A stretch of 64,000 nucleotides of DNA from contig CM067081.1 in the NCBI GenBank assembly GCA_034008185.1, positions 156,022,258 through 156,086,257 on the forward strand, written 5' to 3'. Position numbers and translations under genes: made by a program. Within the stretch, counting starts at the first letter, position 1; each line of letters opens with the position of its first letter. Under the pieces are notes generated by a model that made no database searches, was not told where the DNA came from, and saw only the letters and a list, made by a program, of their open reading frames with translations. Shown here piece after piece: positions 14,201-26,038 of this stretch. Source of the DNA: Gorsachius magnificus. Its lineage: Eukaryota; Chordata; Aves; Pelecaniformes; Ardeidae.

Positions 14201-17200
14201 AAAAGAAAAAAATAAAGAATGAGCTAAATAAATAAATGTTATTTATGGAATAATTGAATGAGCTAAATAAATAAAGAATCAGTTCTTTTTGAGAAAAACT
14301 GTCCTCATGCACATTGGCCTGCCATGAGCATAAACAGAGAAGTAATTACAGATTCATAGATTAGTTCTTATTTCAAGAGCATAAAATCACCTCTTATGTG
14401 CATCAATGATTTTTTGCATTATATACATCAATTTTTTTCATTAATGTAGCTAACTATTCATGTACTGAAATATGAGAGGGTGGAAGCATTTTGTTTGTGT
14501 GAGTACTTCTATTGAAAAGTCTGTAAATATGAGGAAAACTACTCTGGATGTCAACCAGATGCTATTCAAGGGGGCATAAGTAGAACGGTGACTTGGTAAC
14601 TCATTACCAGCATTACAAATAATAATATTGTGGCTGCAGAACTACAGTATTGTAAACATACTGAAAAATTATACCAGAAATTGGAACTGTATGTTTGGTT
14701 TCATTACATTGTCTTCAATTGTTACAGTACATGTGGTTACTTAGGAAGGGAAAAAACAAAGTAAGGCTTGGAGAGTGAAGACACTTTGCCTTCCTGTTTC
14801 TGAGGAACTTGGCATAGTAACTGTTTTTCTTAACTAATTGCTATTATGTGTTCTAAATGCTTATCTCTTTTTTATATAGATCTCCAGCACAATCCAATGG
14901 ATCTTCTCCAAAACCTCTTAGACAACGTATTCAGAAATCTATGGATGAAAATAAAATTAAGGTACTATGTAGGAATTGCTATGCAACTATAGATATACTG
15001 AAACAATAACATTAAAATGAAAATAACAGTCTTAAAGTTCTCAAATACTTGGCTGAAATGTATCCCATAGTCAAAGAAATGCAATTGTGATTAACTTGTG
15101 GTAATTGGCCCAACTTGAACAGTGTTGTAATATGTATGGAAATATCTAAAACTCCAGAAGAGAAAGTCTTTAAACTTAGAAGTACTTCCTAATGAAGATA
15201 TCTTAATGGAGATATACTGAGTTAATCTATATGTCTTCATTTAACCATCTGTGTATTTCAGGACTATAGAAATAAAACTGAAGCTGCGTGAAAACAGAGA
15301 TAAAACTGAGCACAGGCACCTGAATTTATTTCAGATAATATAGGCATTCTACAAGTGTAGTAATGACTTTTTCATTGCACTTTTGGGGGGATGCTTTTTA
15401 CTTGCAACGTTCTGAGGACGTTTCTGTAACATGACTTTGTGAACGATAAAATAAAGATGCTAATGTTTGCTATTTTGTAGATGAAATGGAATATTACAAG
15501 AGTATGTTGGTGTTGTGAGTGGCACTATTCGAAAGAACAACTTTAATCTTTCTGAAAATTTCAGTCTTTTGCGTACTGCATTTTACATATTTTTTTAAAT
15601 TGTCAAACTTGAGTGTTGGTACTATGGAAAGAAACAGAGCTTGTATCTTCCACAGCATTTCAACAGAGAGCTAAATAAAAGTAGTGACTTCATATTTTTT
15701 TACAAACTTAGTCCTGACAACACGTAAGAGCGCAAATGCAGTTAGCATATAAGGAAGAAAACAGGTGTTTTAAGCCATCAGAATTAGTTCAAGAACAGCC
15801 TGTTTAAAATATACTCCAACTTCAGTCTGAGTGCTTTTTTTGGAATGGGGGTGGGGTGGATGATGGGTGTTTTTGATACCTGCACTAATTATGGTGAAAT
15901 TTAGCTTAAAACTCAGACAAATTATGAAAGTTTGAAGCTGATAAAGGATCTTCATTATATTAATTTTACGAGAAACAGCATATTTAAATTGCAACTTTAC
16001 TCATCAAATACCAAAACGGTGATATGCTGTTTGCATAATACATTGAAATAGATAGTTTTCTTATCTAAATGGAGGATTTGTAATTGGATTCATGAAACAG
16101 CTGTATTCAGTATCAAAGTACAAAAATTATTATCTAAAAGTAATTACCTGTCACATTTGAGACATTTTCTGGAAACTTGCAAGGTTTTTGACACAAACTA
16201 TCATAAATATGAGTCTTGATGCTGATTCATATTATGAAACTATCTTTATTTTTTTTGGAGATACTTTTTTGCTAATCAAAAATACCAGATTAGCTGCCAT
16301 AATTTCTGTGCAAACAGTAGTTCTTTCTGAGGTCTCTGAATAACTGAATGAATTCTACTTCAGGAGCAGGAATTACATGCAAAGGTTCATCATGACACTC
16401 TCCTGTGCTGCCTTTGTAGTGCCTGACTCTAATAAAGGTTCTGTGACTCCTATGAGCCTTGTTAATATAATACAAGAAACTGAATTCTCTGTAGTACTCT
16501 TGTCCTAGTCTTGCTTCACCATGATTGATGAAATAGAATATACCTGTAGCAAATTAGAATGACACATCTAATGTTGTTAGCCAATATTTTTTGAGATATT
16601 TCGATCAATTTCTAGTACTGATTTTTGATGCTTACCATGTGCCTAATACAAATGAGGATGACTATATTGGAATATAAATTACCTTTTGTGTTATGAAAAC
16701 CAAAATTCAAAGCAAACAAGCAACAGGTCTAAAGTCTGAGGGTCTCACTTCTAAACATTCTTTGGCATCTTAGAAGACTGTAAAGCTTGCTTATCATGTT
16801 ATCTTTTGTAGATTGTATCTCTGATGGTGGACTCTCTTCTGCTTTAGCAATGTGGATGGTAACATGATTAAAATGTTAAACTGAATGGCTGCTTGACGCT
16901 GTACAACTCATATCTTAGAGCAACACCGAGGCTGCTAAACTGCCTCTAGTAATCACAATCAGTCTTCTTTATGGCTTTGTTCCAGTGCATCCTATTGTAC
17001 CAGAGAGACAAAGTACAGCATGGAACTGAACGTTTTAAGATGTTTTTCCATTTTAAAAAGTGAAAATAAAAATCCTGCAGTTCAGAGTGTAAATGTTCCT
17101 CAATTGTCTATCAGCATAGAGTCCTCTTACTCAAGATAAGATGTCTGAGTGTTTCGTGTTATGTTTACAATTCTCTTTTCTGTGTACCAGCCAAACATTG

Positions 17201-20200
17201 CTATCTAAACTACATTATATTCCTGTGAAGTCTGGAATTATTCTTCTGGTATTCCCATGTTCACTTTAGTCTTGCTTTTCCTTCCAGTCAACTAAAATTG
17301 CTGTTCCCAAACAGCTAATGACTTTTCTAACTAAAACTCAGATAGTTCTCTGCCATTTATCTTTATGTCCATCCTCTCACATAAAATCCTGCTTTCTTTA
17401 TTGAAACATTCACCTTTCGTTTTGTCTTTTTTTTTGTTCTTTTGTCTACCTTTCTAACAATTTCTACCAAGTTTCTTTTGCATGTTTCTACTCCTTCCTT
17501 TTCTTCCTTTTTCTCTGAAGACTTTAGAGGGCCCTGTCTTTCTCTTCTTTTCTCTTTCTGTACCTTCTTTGTGGATGAATCCGTCTACAAACAGAAGCCC
17601 AGCTATCATCTTTATATGAACACTTCACAGTTCTAAATGTGACCTAAGTGTCCCTTCCGTCAGAACTGACATCTTTTGTTACTTCTATACAATCCTGTGA
17701 ATTCCCAGGTGTTGATCTCAAGGTGGTATACCTATCTTTCCTGGTATATTTAACACTGAAGACTGTATCCTACCTGTTAATTTTTCACTCCATAACACAT
17801 CTAGAATATATGCTCTATCCATATGTCCACTCAACTATAATTAATTAAAGGTAACTATAATTAATTAAAGGTTCATTTTGGTTTTTGACGTGCTGCTGTG
17901 TATTTTTCTTGGACTTGCTATTATCTTAGCCGCTCTTTATATGTTGTCCTTGCTTATGTTCAGCCTGCAATACCAATCTTAATTTCTTAATTTTCAGACT
18001 AGCTATTTCAGCCGCCTCTTTTATATGGTTTCTTATGGCTGAATAGGTTTCCCTATAGGTATCTGCAGAACTCATTACCCTTCTTTAAAACCTTTTTCAG
18101 TACCTTAAATCAACCTCTCCCCAAAACTTAGCAGTGCTTTGTGTTGAGATGGATGCCCATTATAATGACTAATTTCAGTTCCTTTCTCAATGAATCCATA
18201 TATTTCTTGTCTTGGATTGTAATGTCTCTTGGTAGAAATAAATTTTCTTCTGTCTTTGCTGTGCACCACATAGCACAATGAATTCCTTGTCCCCGACCAT
18301 AGATCTCAAGTGCTATAGTAATATCTATCATCTTCCTACACTGAATATCAGTCTTCATTATTATTTTGTACAAACATCTTGAAATGAGTACAGGTTGCTT
18401 GTAGAATTCATAGTTGTAAATTTTTTTGTGCATAATGCACCCATTTTAATAACTCAGAAGACATACCATGCATACTTTTTTAAAAAAGTCAATAGCCACA
18501 TGATGTTTAGTCTCAATGTCGGTAATTCTTCTGAGACGTTTCTTATGCAGTATGTGTGATGGTAGCATTATTTCCATGAAATTGTCCTAAGGACCTTTTT
18601 CCCATGCTGCCTCTGGTAGGTGGTTACATGGTTAGTCTAAAGTACAGATTTATGGTCTCTCATTAGAACTTATCCCATAAAAGTCTCCTTTTCCATGATA
18701 TTTGAGAGGGGAAGAAAAACACAGTAGTGATGATTAGTTTGGTTGTATGCTGAGTCCCATCAAGATGTGTTGAATAAAGAAATTTAGGAAAATCTAGGAA
18801 GTGAAATACTTCTCTAATTGGAAAAAAAAAAAAAAGAGAAAGGGGAAAAAATCATTATGCCCTCTCCCTCCTTAAGAGGAACTGATCTATCATCTTCTGC
18901 AGAATTATATGGAGGAGTGCGGATTGATAATATTTAGGCCTAGGGCATGACATCGTGCATATGTGTGTAGTACCTAAAAGCATGGAGAGTGGATAAAATA
19001 AATAGGTAGCTATGAACTGGAATTAGTGTTTAAAAATAAAATAAATCTGTGGGTATTTCCATTGTGCCAAAACAAATTCCTGGCAACAGTGAAAGACAAA
19101 GAAATATTTTTGTCTTTCAATCCTCATTAAATACTAGAAGAGATGGAGAAAGATCACCTAACTATAACAGCATTTGTTAGGAGGCAAAGCTGTCGCTCTT
19201 ACCCCTTGAGGAGAAAGAAGGCTGGGGAACTAGCACGTTGCATTTTTTTTTCATTCCCTCCAACAGAAGCAGGTAAGAGTAATAATAAGAAACTCTATCT
19301 TCCTTTGAGAGACAATGTAGAGTTTCAAGTTTGTTATCTATTTTTTTTAAATGAAAGTATTCTGGTGAATGGTATTTTGTGGAAGGAGTCTTTAATTTAG
19401 AAAGTTCTATAGAACATCTGTTAGATATGTCTCTTATCAGTTGTCCTCATCACTGCTTTCTGCTTTATAAAAACGTGTAGAAAGTTTAATTGGACAGGAG
19501 AGAGATATTTTATCTAAAAAGGGTTCATCCAACCTTATGTCTGCTTCGAAGAATCATACTTCTATTTATCTGAAATGGGTAGATACCCTATTGTTTGACT
19601 ACTTATTTTGTTGATTTCGGTGGCGTCGTGTAAGTCCTGCTTATTGGTGAGAGAAAGGAATGGGAGGACCGTTATAATCACCTGCTTTGTTTAGGTTAAA
19701 GAGCAACTTAAGGCAACAAAAATGTTGTATAATAAGACTTTCATCTTTCTTCTACATCCAGAGAAGATTTATTTTACCTACAACTTGAACGTCAATTCTG
19801 TTCCTGAACTAATGGGGTTGGGTGAAATGGAGAACTTTAGGAGTTAAGAAGGAAGGAACAAAAGCTATTAAGCTGTGAGCGTGCAATATGTGAGAGAGTA
19901 ACAGATCTTTTTGTAAACTTAGGATTGTTTTGGCCTTTTGATACATTGTTTTAGAAATCCTAGTGCATTGTTAACACATTTACCCTGAAACAGCTGCAGG
20001 GTTTTTCAGTAGTTTGGCATGTTTTTTTCTTAATATAACTGGAGACAGTCTTTCCTATATGAGGCACTATTTCCCTCCAATTGGGAACCTAACTGTAATT
20101 TTAGTTTTAAAAAGAACTTGTGGTTTAAGAACTCTAACAAATCTTGGCATGCTTGAAGTTCATTGTAATTTTACTGTGTATAGAAATCCTTCCAAGGAAA

Positions 20201-23200
20201 AAGCAAAAAAACCCAGCCTGCCTTTCTCATGTGACTTGTTCATGCCTATATAAAATGACTTAATACCTAGCTTCATGCACTGCTCTTATTTTTCATTGCT
20301 TAGTTCTCTAAATGCTGTTACTTGAGAGAATTGTTTTGCCTATTTGTGATTCCAGTACAAATAAACAGTGACTTGGAAAACTCTTAACAGGAAGTTAAGA
20401 GTTTTCTGTACATCCACTATAACTGTGAGCAGAAAATTCATAGTAAGAGAGAAAACAATCTTCCTCAGGTAGTACTCTCATCTACTGTAGCAAGAAATAT
20501 TTATTTCTAAGTGGAATATAATTCTGGAGAGCACCAAGCTGACTAGTAGTTTCAATGTGTATGGATTATGCTAAAAATGAGTATCTGGAGGAGAGAGAGG
20601 GAGGGGAGAAAAAGGTTCTGTTCAGCACAAAATCTGAAGACTTTATTATTAGTGTCAGTTGATAAATCACACTTGTGTAGAAAATACTGGTTTTGTTTCT
20701 GCAAGACCTCCAAACTACTTTCCTAGGATCTGTAGCTGTGAGTTTTAAGTACTTTTGAAACCTAGTAATGAGGTGATTTGAGGCTAAATGTTCTCAAAAC
20801 AGTAGTAGGTTAATTTGGGATAGGAAAAGGCTGGTACAATGTCATGCTAAAAAAATTGATAGTTTCAGTACAATAAAAGTATGCTATTACCTGAGCTATT
20901 CAGGATATTATTCATGTTTGAATAACATGATGCCTTGGTCTGGCAATAATACTTACCATTTATTGGTTTTTTGCTCTTCCCTCTTCACTCCCTTCCCTTT
21001 TTCACCTTTCTCTTTCAACTTACCTTTAATATTTTTTTTCTAAAAGGGCAAGGGTTAGGGTGGAGAAAAGATATTTTCTCTTTTTATCTCTTTTCCTCTT
21101 CCAAATACTACCCTAATTGTTTGGCTAGAAAATAAAAACATGTGTTTGTTGTTACTGATGTAGGTTTTCAAATTCTATTATGCCATTCCAGTGTATAAAA
21201 ACCAAATCTCAACATTCTTACTGACTAAATATTGGCAATACTGTCTGTATGCAGATGCTGGAAGGATATCTGGAATAGATTATCAACTAACTTTTAGAAA
21301 TAAATAGAGCATGCACCATTAATATTTCACATTAAAGTGAATGTTTTATATGGGCATCTTGAACAACTGAAGAACTTCTCTAGTTATAGAAGTCAGGGTG
21401 GGAGAATGTCCTGCCTTATCTACTCATTAGGACTACTAATTGACCTATGTGTGCTTGAAACACTGTCCTAAATTCTATCATACTTTCTTCCATCTGAACA
21501 ACAGTAACAGCGAACCCTTTTTTCTGAAATGCAGCAGAATTTCTTTGATTGTATAGGGATAACAGCAACATCCCACTTGCCTTGTGAAGAGGCAAGGGGA
21601 TAGTAAGTCTGAGTTCATTGCATGACATTTGTGTGCAACTACTTGATTAGCAAACTGAGTTCCCAACATCTTTTTGCTCTCCCAAAGCTGTGGGTCATTG
21701 GGATGGTGCCCTCAAAGCAGTAGATTTCAGGGAATTTAATGTAAAAGAACTCCAATTTCTAAGAGCTATTTCAAGCTGCTGACAACCTTCATTATGTGTG
21801 GATCAATCAAGTTGCTCTTTTTTCTTTAAAAACATTCCAGTGAAGCTCTAGTTTTTAATTCAGCACTAGACTTGCATTCTTTTGTTCTGCCTTCAGGCTA
21901 TTAAAATACACTTATTTGCTAACTCACTCAATGTAATACAGTTATTTTTACTAGTGAACTCACGTTCCTAGACTAGTTGGGAAGTTTGGCTGCTTCAACA
22001 AATTTAGTCTTGCACTCTTGACTTGTGTATACCCTCTCGATTAGTACTAGCACCAGCTGAAACAGACAGATTTAGTAGAGCTTTGTATAGTGTTTGCAAA
22101 TGACTAAATGGTATGTGATGCAATACAGAGTGAAGTTTTGAGGCATATTTCAAGCTTCAGTGAAGTTGAAACAGACAGATGGGTTTGCTATTTAACCTTG
22201 ACTTCTGTCCTTTGACTCCACGTATTCTAATCCCTGCAAACTGAATTAGTGAAGTGTCAGATGCAGGTGGTAAAAAGAAACCCTAATATCAAAAAAATAA
22301 CTGGATTTATTGTCGGTTATAGGACGGTAACTATCAGGCTTTCTTGCTCCAGTTCGATGTTCTTTGTGTTGTGTTTATTATATCTTCATCAACTCAGCAC
22401 AAACTGTACCTTATTGACCTCTTCCAATATGAATATGTGATAGAACTCTGTACAAGTTATTGTTACGTAATTTTTGATGTGTCATTTCCTGAACATAATT
22501 AGGAATAGAGGGAATTTTGAAGAATTAAGATGAAGTGTTTAAGAAACATAGCAAATACAGGAAAATATTTTTCATTAATACTGCAGTAGCCTTAAGCTTA
22601 AAGAAAATGTAAGCCCCTTATATTCTAAATATTGTAATTGCACAATAGGTTGTTGATTAAGTTTAAACTAGATTAGAGTTGCATTTTTAATTATTTCATA
22701 TTCTTAAGCTTATTTTGTGTATAGCTTCTCTCTTTTCAGAAAGTGTTCTGAAGGATAGTATAAAGGTAATGACATACACTTAATGACTCAGTGAGCTAGG
22801 GCATAAAGTTGAAACACACAAAACCTTGTAAATGTCTATGTAGATAGTCTTACCTTATGGTAAATGTTTTAAGTACAGGGTAGGTTAACCATTAAAAAAT
22901 AATTGCTGAGAGTCAGGCTGGCTAGTTCTCCCTGTTAAATCTGTCTTTCTTTCTCAGGCTGTTATCTGTCACAGAGAAATTCAGTTTGGGAGTGATGGAA
23001 AATGGGGAAAAATGGGTCTTTTTAACTCTTGAAGGCAATATTGAGCTTAAAGCAAAACTATATATGTGTGGACATATTAAGTCAGAAAGAAAAACTACAT
23101 TTCTGTAAATAAATGGGATCTTTTTTTTTCCCCGAAAAGACTGTAGGTGTGTTCACCTGGCCAACTGTGGTATCATGAAGAGATACTTAAGTTGCATCTC

Positions 23201-25677
23201 AATGATAAAAAGCTAGAGTCTGTTAGTTTATAAGGATGAGGACTGTATCTGATGAAACCGGCATAAATTGTGATTGGGAACCTATTCTTTCTTTCTATCT
23301 AAATATGAGATTTTGAGTTGGAAGAAAAATATATCTGTAAGGGTCAAACCTGAACTGTAAGATTTAAACATGCTTGTGTTAAGAAGAAAAGTAGACTTGC
23401 ATAATGCAAGCTTTTTAATCAGAAAAGTGGCTGTAAACCTCTTATTTGACAAATCATTCCTGTTATCTATATATATAGCAACATTTATTTTGTGACAATG
23501 TTTCTTGCTCTTTCTTTTTCCTGATATTTGTACTGTAGCACCTGTTAAGCTCAAATTTATTTGAATTCCCCTGTACTGTTGTAATAGAATTATTAGCTAA
23601 AAATCCTGATGTCTTCTCTGTGCTATACCTTTTAATGTTTTTTTGTGTAATCTGGTAGACTTTCAAATGGAAATGAGGTCAGGATTTGTCTTGCAGAGTT
23701 TGTAGCATTTGTGATAAATAGACCAGAAATTACAAAGCTTGACCCTGAAATTCTAAGCTGATGCAAAGTTGTAACTTAAGTGTAAACTGAGGAAATTTGG
23801 CCTGTAATCATTGATTCTATTGAAAAAAATTACTTATTTTTTTGTAATTGAACCAAATAATTTTATTTACATGTGCTATGAGGCTAAGCTCCCTGCCTCC
23901 AAGACTGGGAGGTGGAGATGAGCATGCAGCACCAGATACAATAGTGTTCTTCAGTACTGTAGTTATCTGGCAACTTAGGCTATATGGGTATGTTTTGACA
24001 AATGTGGAGTTAGACATTGGCATTCAATGAGGAAATGGCGTTATTTTGTGAGTAGATGGGAAATCTGAAATTTGCCAAAGAAGGATCTGAAATAATACTT
24101 TATACTCCAGTTTTGGGTATAAGTATATTGAAGTTTAGTTTATATTACTGACATCTCAGAAATGATGACCTGTAGAAGTATGATAATTGACTGTATTAGC
24201 TATGACAGCTACTCAAAACAGTAGAGTCTGCAGTCTTATCAAAAGAGGTGGCTAACTTTGAAAGGTTGAAACTTTAAAAGTTAATGTGTAACTTTCTGAA
24301 AGAGATGAAAAAATATTTTAAAATTATTTTAGGACTTCGACAGAATAACTTATTAGTATTCTTGAAAGCCCTTACACTTTATAAATGAATACTTTGTAAA
24401 TATTTTTTATGTGAGCATACTCATTTTTCTGGTATTTTACATGATCTAAAATCTTTCAAGACAGAAGAATGGGGAAACTTCTTATTTTACTAGTCTTGCA
24501 GTTGTTATCTTTGTAAAAAATTAAAGCTAATACCAGATATCTATATACAGATGAAGCAATCTTCAATCAAATCTCAGTTTGCTTGTACATATAAAAATGA
24601 GTTGAGTGAAATTAAGGATCAGCATTTCCTCAGCAGTAGCCGAATTCCAACCTGCACACATTCTTCACCAAAGCAACATTTAAAAGCTGGATATCTCACA
24701 GGTAAGCTGTAGTAGGATTGAATAAGTAAATGTGATATCTGGTATTTCAAATGTTATCAAACAGGGCTTTAGTAATACTCAAGAATAAATATGTTTTCAA
24801 GAAAAAAAGATGTCTCATTTATGCTATGATCAGTTAAAATCTTGGCATTAAAATTGTAATGCTAGTGCTTTGAAAATGCAAATGTTTGAAAAATATGTAT
24901 TGATGTTATCTTGGGGTAAAAAATTAATACATTTTGCATACATTACTTAATGTTTCTTCTTATTTTACAAAAGTAAGCTAAGTGAAATTTCTATTTTTGC
25001 TATTCAAAAAAGGGAAAAAAATTGGTTTACTTCACTATAAACCATATCATCTATATAATTTCTAGGCCCTTTAAGCATCTTTTCCAGTATCTTAAAGTTA
25101 TAAATCCACTTCCCTAAGTTAGTTGCTATTACATGTTTTTGAGCAATGTCATTTTAAATTTGCAATATACTTATGAACACACACCAAATGTAACTGCAAT
25201 GACCAGCATAGTCTTGTTTTACTGATAATGCACTAGTTTTGATTAAAAGAAATCATGACAGTCCTCTGATAGAAAAAGGATGAATAATGCCAGGTAACTT
25301 TTTATTTCTTCAAATATGTTTTTTGATATTCTTACATGACAGAAGGTATGAATTCATGTCTTGATGTACCAGTGCTTGGAAATATTTCTGAAAATGTTCA
25401 CCAGACTAAAAGTTATACAGAAATGGGAAAGCGGAGTTGGCAGCCAAGGAACAAGAACTCCAAGAATGAACAGATGGATTTCAATAATGACAAAGTAATC
25501 TGTGATAAGGAAAATGAGCCATCTTTGCAAAAAAGTGCTAAAAGACCTAAGACTTCAAACAACCTTCAAAAGGAATTGGACAGCAAAATCAGTGGAAAAA
25601 GAAAACACAGCAAAACTGCAAGCAAGAATAAGTTGATTGCTGGTCAGGCAAAATTAACTGACTTTTTTCAACTCTAA
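5028..25677 (+). CDS. PARPBP: PARP1-binding protein / PCNA-associated recombination inhibitor (PARI), 3' part in five exons
   Basis: PARPBP encodes a nuclear UvrD-helicase-like protein that binds PCNA (preferring SUMO-modified PCNA) and RAD51 and restrains homologous recombination at replication forks. Five exons join in frame (5028-5211, 10388-10566, 14880-14961, 24551-24701, 25343-25677) and give 309 residues plus a split first codon; all introns are GT-AG. The residues follow the human protein: [60 protein letters not shown]. The lysine-rich tail ends in [10 protein letters not shown], a PIP box (QxxLxxFF), directly before the stop. The helicase-like N-terminal domain lies outside the window. 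The 24551-25677 part is poorly conserved apart from its ends. No frameshift or premature stop was seen, so the gene looks intact as far as visible. Confidence 0.93.
6973..7932 (+). mobile_element. ERVK-like (betaretrovirus-type) LTR, same orientation as PARPBP
   Basis: The stretch starts with TGTATTGGGTTTACGTGG, which I recognise as the start of a common ERVK-like LTR of neoavian genomes. It is far more GC-rich than its surroundings and opens several spurious frames on both strands. The middle (about 7421-7560) contains roughly three imperfect copies of a 45-50 bp unit with a CTGTGG(A/G)AGGGACCCA-like core. The R/U5-like part at about 7750-7922 (AAGTCAAGTCTGTTTTGCCC, then TCTCAACCCCATGAGC) is typical of the family. 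The 3' border is uncertain: a TG...CA end fits 7922, while the primer-binding site begins at 7933. No gag, pol or env was seen. The family name comes from memory, not from a search. Confidence 0.8.
7933..7950 (+). other. Decayed retroviral primer-binding site (tRNA-Lys type)
   Basis: Eighteen bases directly after the LTR resemble the primer-binding site complementary to the 3' end of a tRNA-Lys of the type used by betaretroviruses, with about four transition-type differences. Its presence shows this is a 5' LTR with some internal sequence attached, not a clean solo LTR. Confidence 0.6.
7951..8270 (+). mobile_element. Probable ERVK leader remnant, right border unclear
   Basis: The sequence after the primer-binding site has no open frame that resembles gag and looks like an untranslated leader, with TG-rich text at about 8030-8160. 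It fades into ordinary AT-rich intron by about 8270. Where the provirus was broken cannot be seen, and no second LTR is present in the window. Confidence 0.4.
10388..10566 (+). CDS. PARPBP: PARPBP internal exon (HAINHGT...LTLFR block)
   Basis: The acceptor TTTCAG precedes CCA AAA TTA and the donor is AG|GTGAGT. The exon starts on a codon boundary and ends two bases into the Arg codon completed by the next exon. It encodes the best-conserved piece in the window, [19 protein letters not shown] followed by [14 protein letters not shown] and LTLFR, all close to human PARPBP. Confidence 0.95.
10567..14879 (+). other. PARPBP: PARPBP intron
   Basis: The intron is 4313 bp with GT-AG borders. It contains no supported gene. 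The visible structure is an AT-rich block at 14100-14280 with two short imperfect duplications: a TAATAAA(A)GCATAATTTAA motif twice at about 14111-14148, and a 20-bp motif twice at 14217-14275. Confidence 0.8.
14217..14275 (+). repeat. Two exact copies of a 20-bp AT-rich motif
   Basis: GAATGAGCTAAATAAATAAA occurs at 14217-14236 and again at 14256-14275, a 39-bp period with a diverged spacer. It looks like a local duplication in A/T-rich sequence. Confidence 0.9.
14880..14961 (+). CDS. PARPBP: PARPBP internal exon (short, SPAQSNGS...NKIK)
   Basis: The exon is 82 bp. The acceptor is TTATATAG and its first base completes the Arg codon of the previous exon. It encodes [18 protein letters not shown] and MDENKIK and ends on a codon boundary before GTACTA. 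Human PARPBP has the matching SPTQ...KPLRER...KKIK segment here, so no exon is missing. Confidence 0.92.
16290..16543 (-). other. Unidentified minus-strand open frame with terminal-exon signals
   Basis: Reading leftward, an acceptor-like sequence (TTTGCTACAG, with CTAAC and TTCTAAT possible branch sites upstream) is followed by 83 open codons and a TAA stop. An AATAAA lies about 40 bases beyond the stop (16245-16250). The protein is not low-complexity; it includes [32 protein letters not shown] and [17 protein letters not shown] do not recognise the family. It could be the last exon of an unannotated antisense gene, a decayed retrocopy, or chance. Frames upstream of the acceptor are closed, so a donor exon would have to lie further right. 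Confidence 0.3.
17240..18130 (+). repeat. Pyrimidine-rich stretch, possibly an ancient LINE relic
   Basis: The + strand is strongly C/T-rich here compared with its surroundings, with text such as CCTTTCTAACAATTTCTACC and CATTACCCTTCTTTAAAACC. This style resembles degraded 3' ends of old L2/L3/CR1-type LINEs. No diagnostic motif or reading frame survives, so the assignment is tentative. Confidence 0.25.
17833..17872 (+). repeat. Perfect 20-bp tandem duplication
   Basis: AACTATAATTAATTAAAGGT occurs twice in direct succession with no mismatch, which suggests a recent local slippage or duplication. Confidence 0.95.
24551..24701 (+). CDS. PARPBP: PARPBP internal exon ([14 protein letters not shown]...)
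   Basis: The exon is 151 bp, after ATATACAG and before GTAAGC. It begins with an in-phase ATG codon that is internal (human has MKQ... at the same place) and encodes [20 protein letters not shown], then a less conserved Ser-rich part that includes CTHSSPKQ. It ends one base into a Glu codon completed by the next exon. Confidence 0.92.
24702..25342 (+). other. PARPBP: Last PARPBP intron
   Basis: A 641-bp AT-rich intron with GTAAGC and ACATGACAG borders. Nothing else was recognised in it. Confidence 0.88.
25343..25677 (+). CDS. PARPBP: PARPBP terminal coding exon with C-terminal PIP box
   Basis: The exon begins with the last two bases of a Glu codon after an ACAG acceptor and runs to TAA at 25675-25677. 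It encodes a hydrophilic, Lys/Asn/Ser-rich tail with likely nuclear-localisation patches (KRPK and KRKHSK) and finishes in [17 protein letters not shown]. Gln, Leu and the Phe-Phe pair of QAKLTDFF are the PCNA-contacting PIP-box positions. The human protein ends in the same type of motif. Confidence 0.95.
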
Positions 25678-25838
25678 GTTTTTGTTTTGACATACATGGT
25701 ATGTTGACTGGTTCAGAAGTTGTAAAATTTTGTGAGAAAAGGGTGAAATTCATTACTTCCTTTCATACTCAAATAAGCAGAAGTAGCTTGTATGTAATAT
25801 TAGACAAATACTTAGAAGTTTGGATTATGCAGAAGTCT

Positions 25839-25844
25839 TTTATT
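25839..25844 (-). terminator. PMCH: Poly(A) signal AATAAA, PMCH (reads as TTTATT on +)
   Basis: The first canonical hexamer on the minus strand after the PMCH stop, about 195 bases downstream of it. This predicts a short 3' untranslated region ending near 25820, inside the PARPBP 3' untranslated region. Confidence 0.65.
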
Positions 25845-25991
25845 TTTTGATAATACATCATTAGTAATTACAGCTATGTTCTTTTTTGGTAATGAATTAT
25901 GTTTCCCTCTACAATGTCACAGGAAAGTATTTTTGGATGCATATGTATAGCCACACTAAAACACAGTAACTTCAAATTACATTAAAATCAT

Positions 25992-25997
25992 AATAAA
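25992..25997 (+). terminator. PARPBP: Poly(A) signal AATAAA, PARPBP
   Basis: Exact AATAAA hexamer, 315 bases after the PARPBP stop and the first canonical hexamer seen downstream of it. Confidence 0.7.
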
Positions 25998-26038
25998 ATT
26001 TTTAATCTTCAAAGAAGGTGGTGTAGTATCATTAGTTT

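Larger units (their letters stand above)
14962..24550 (+). other. PARPBP: Large PARPBP intron
   Basis: The intron is 9589 bp, from GTACTATG to ATATACAG. No PARPBP exon is missing inside it, because the flanking exons join exactly as in human. It holds a minus-strand candidate terminal exon at 16245-16543, a pyrimidine-rich stretch at about 17240-18130 that may be an old LINE relic, and a perfect 20-bp tandem duplication at 17833-17872 (own entries). The remainder is unremarkable AT-rich DNA. Confidence 0.8.
25678..26020 (+). other. PARPBP: PARPBP 3' untranslated region
   Basis: AT-rich sequence runs from the stop codon to a canonical AATAAA at 25992-25997, predicting cleavage at about 26010-26020. 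This falls just short of the PMCH stop codon on the other strand (26039). The region therefore also serves as PMCH 3' untranslated sequence in antisense. Confidence 0.7.

Noticed and set aside
18128..18433. 101-codon minus-strand frame
   Set aside because: No recognisable domain, no convincing splice or poly(A) signals, and it adjoins a compositionally skewed stretch.
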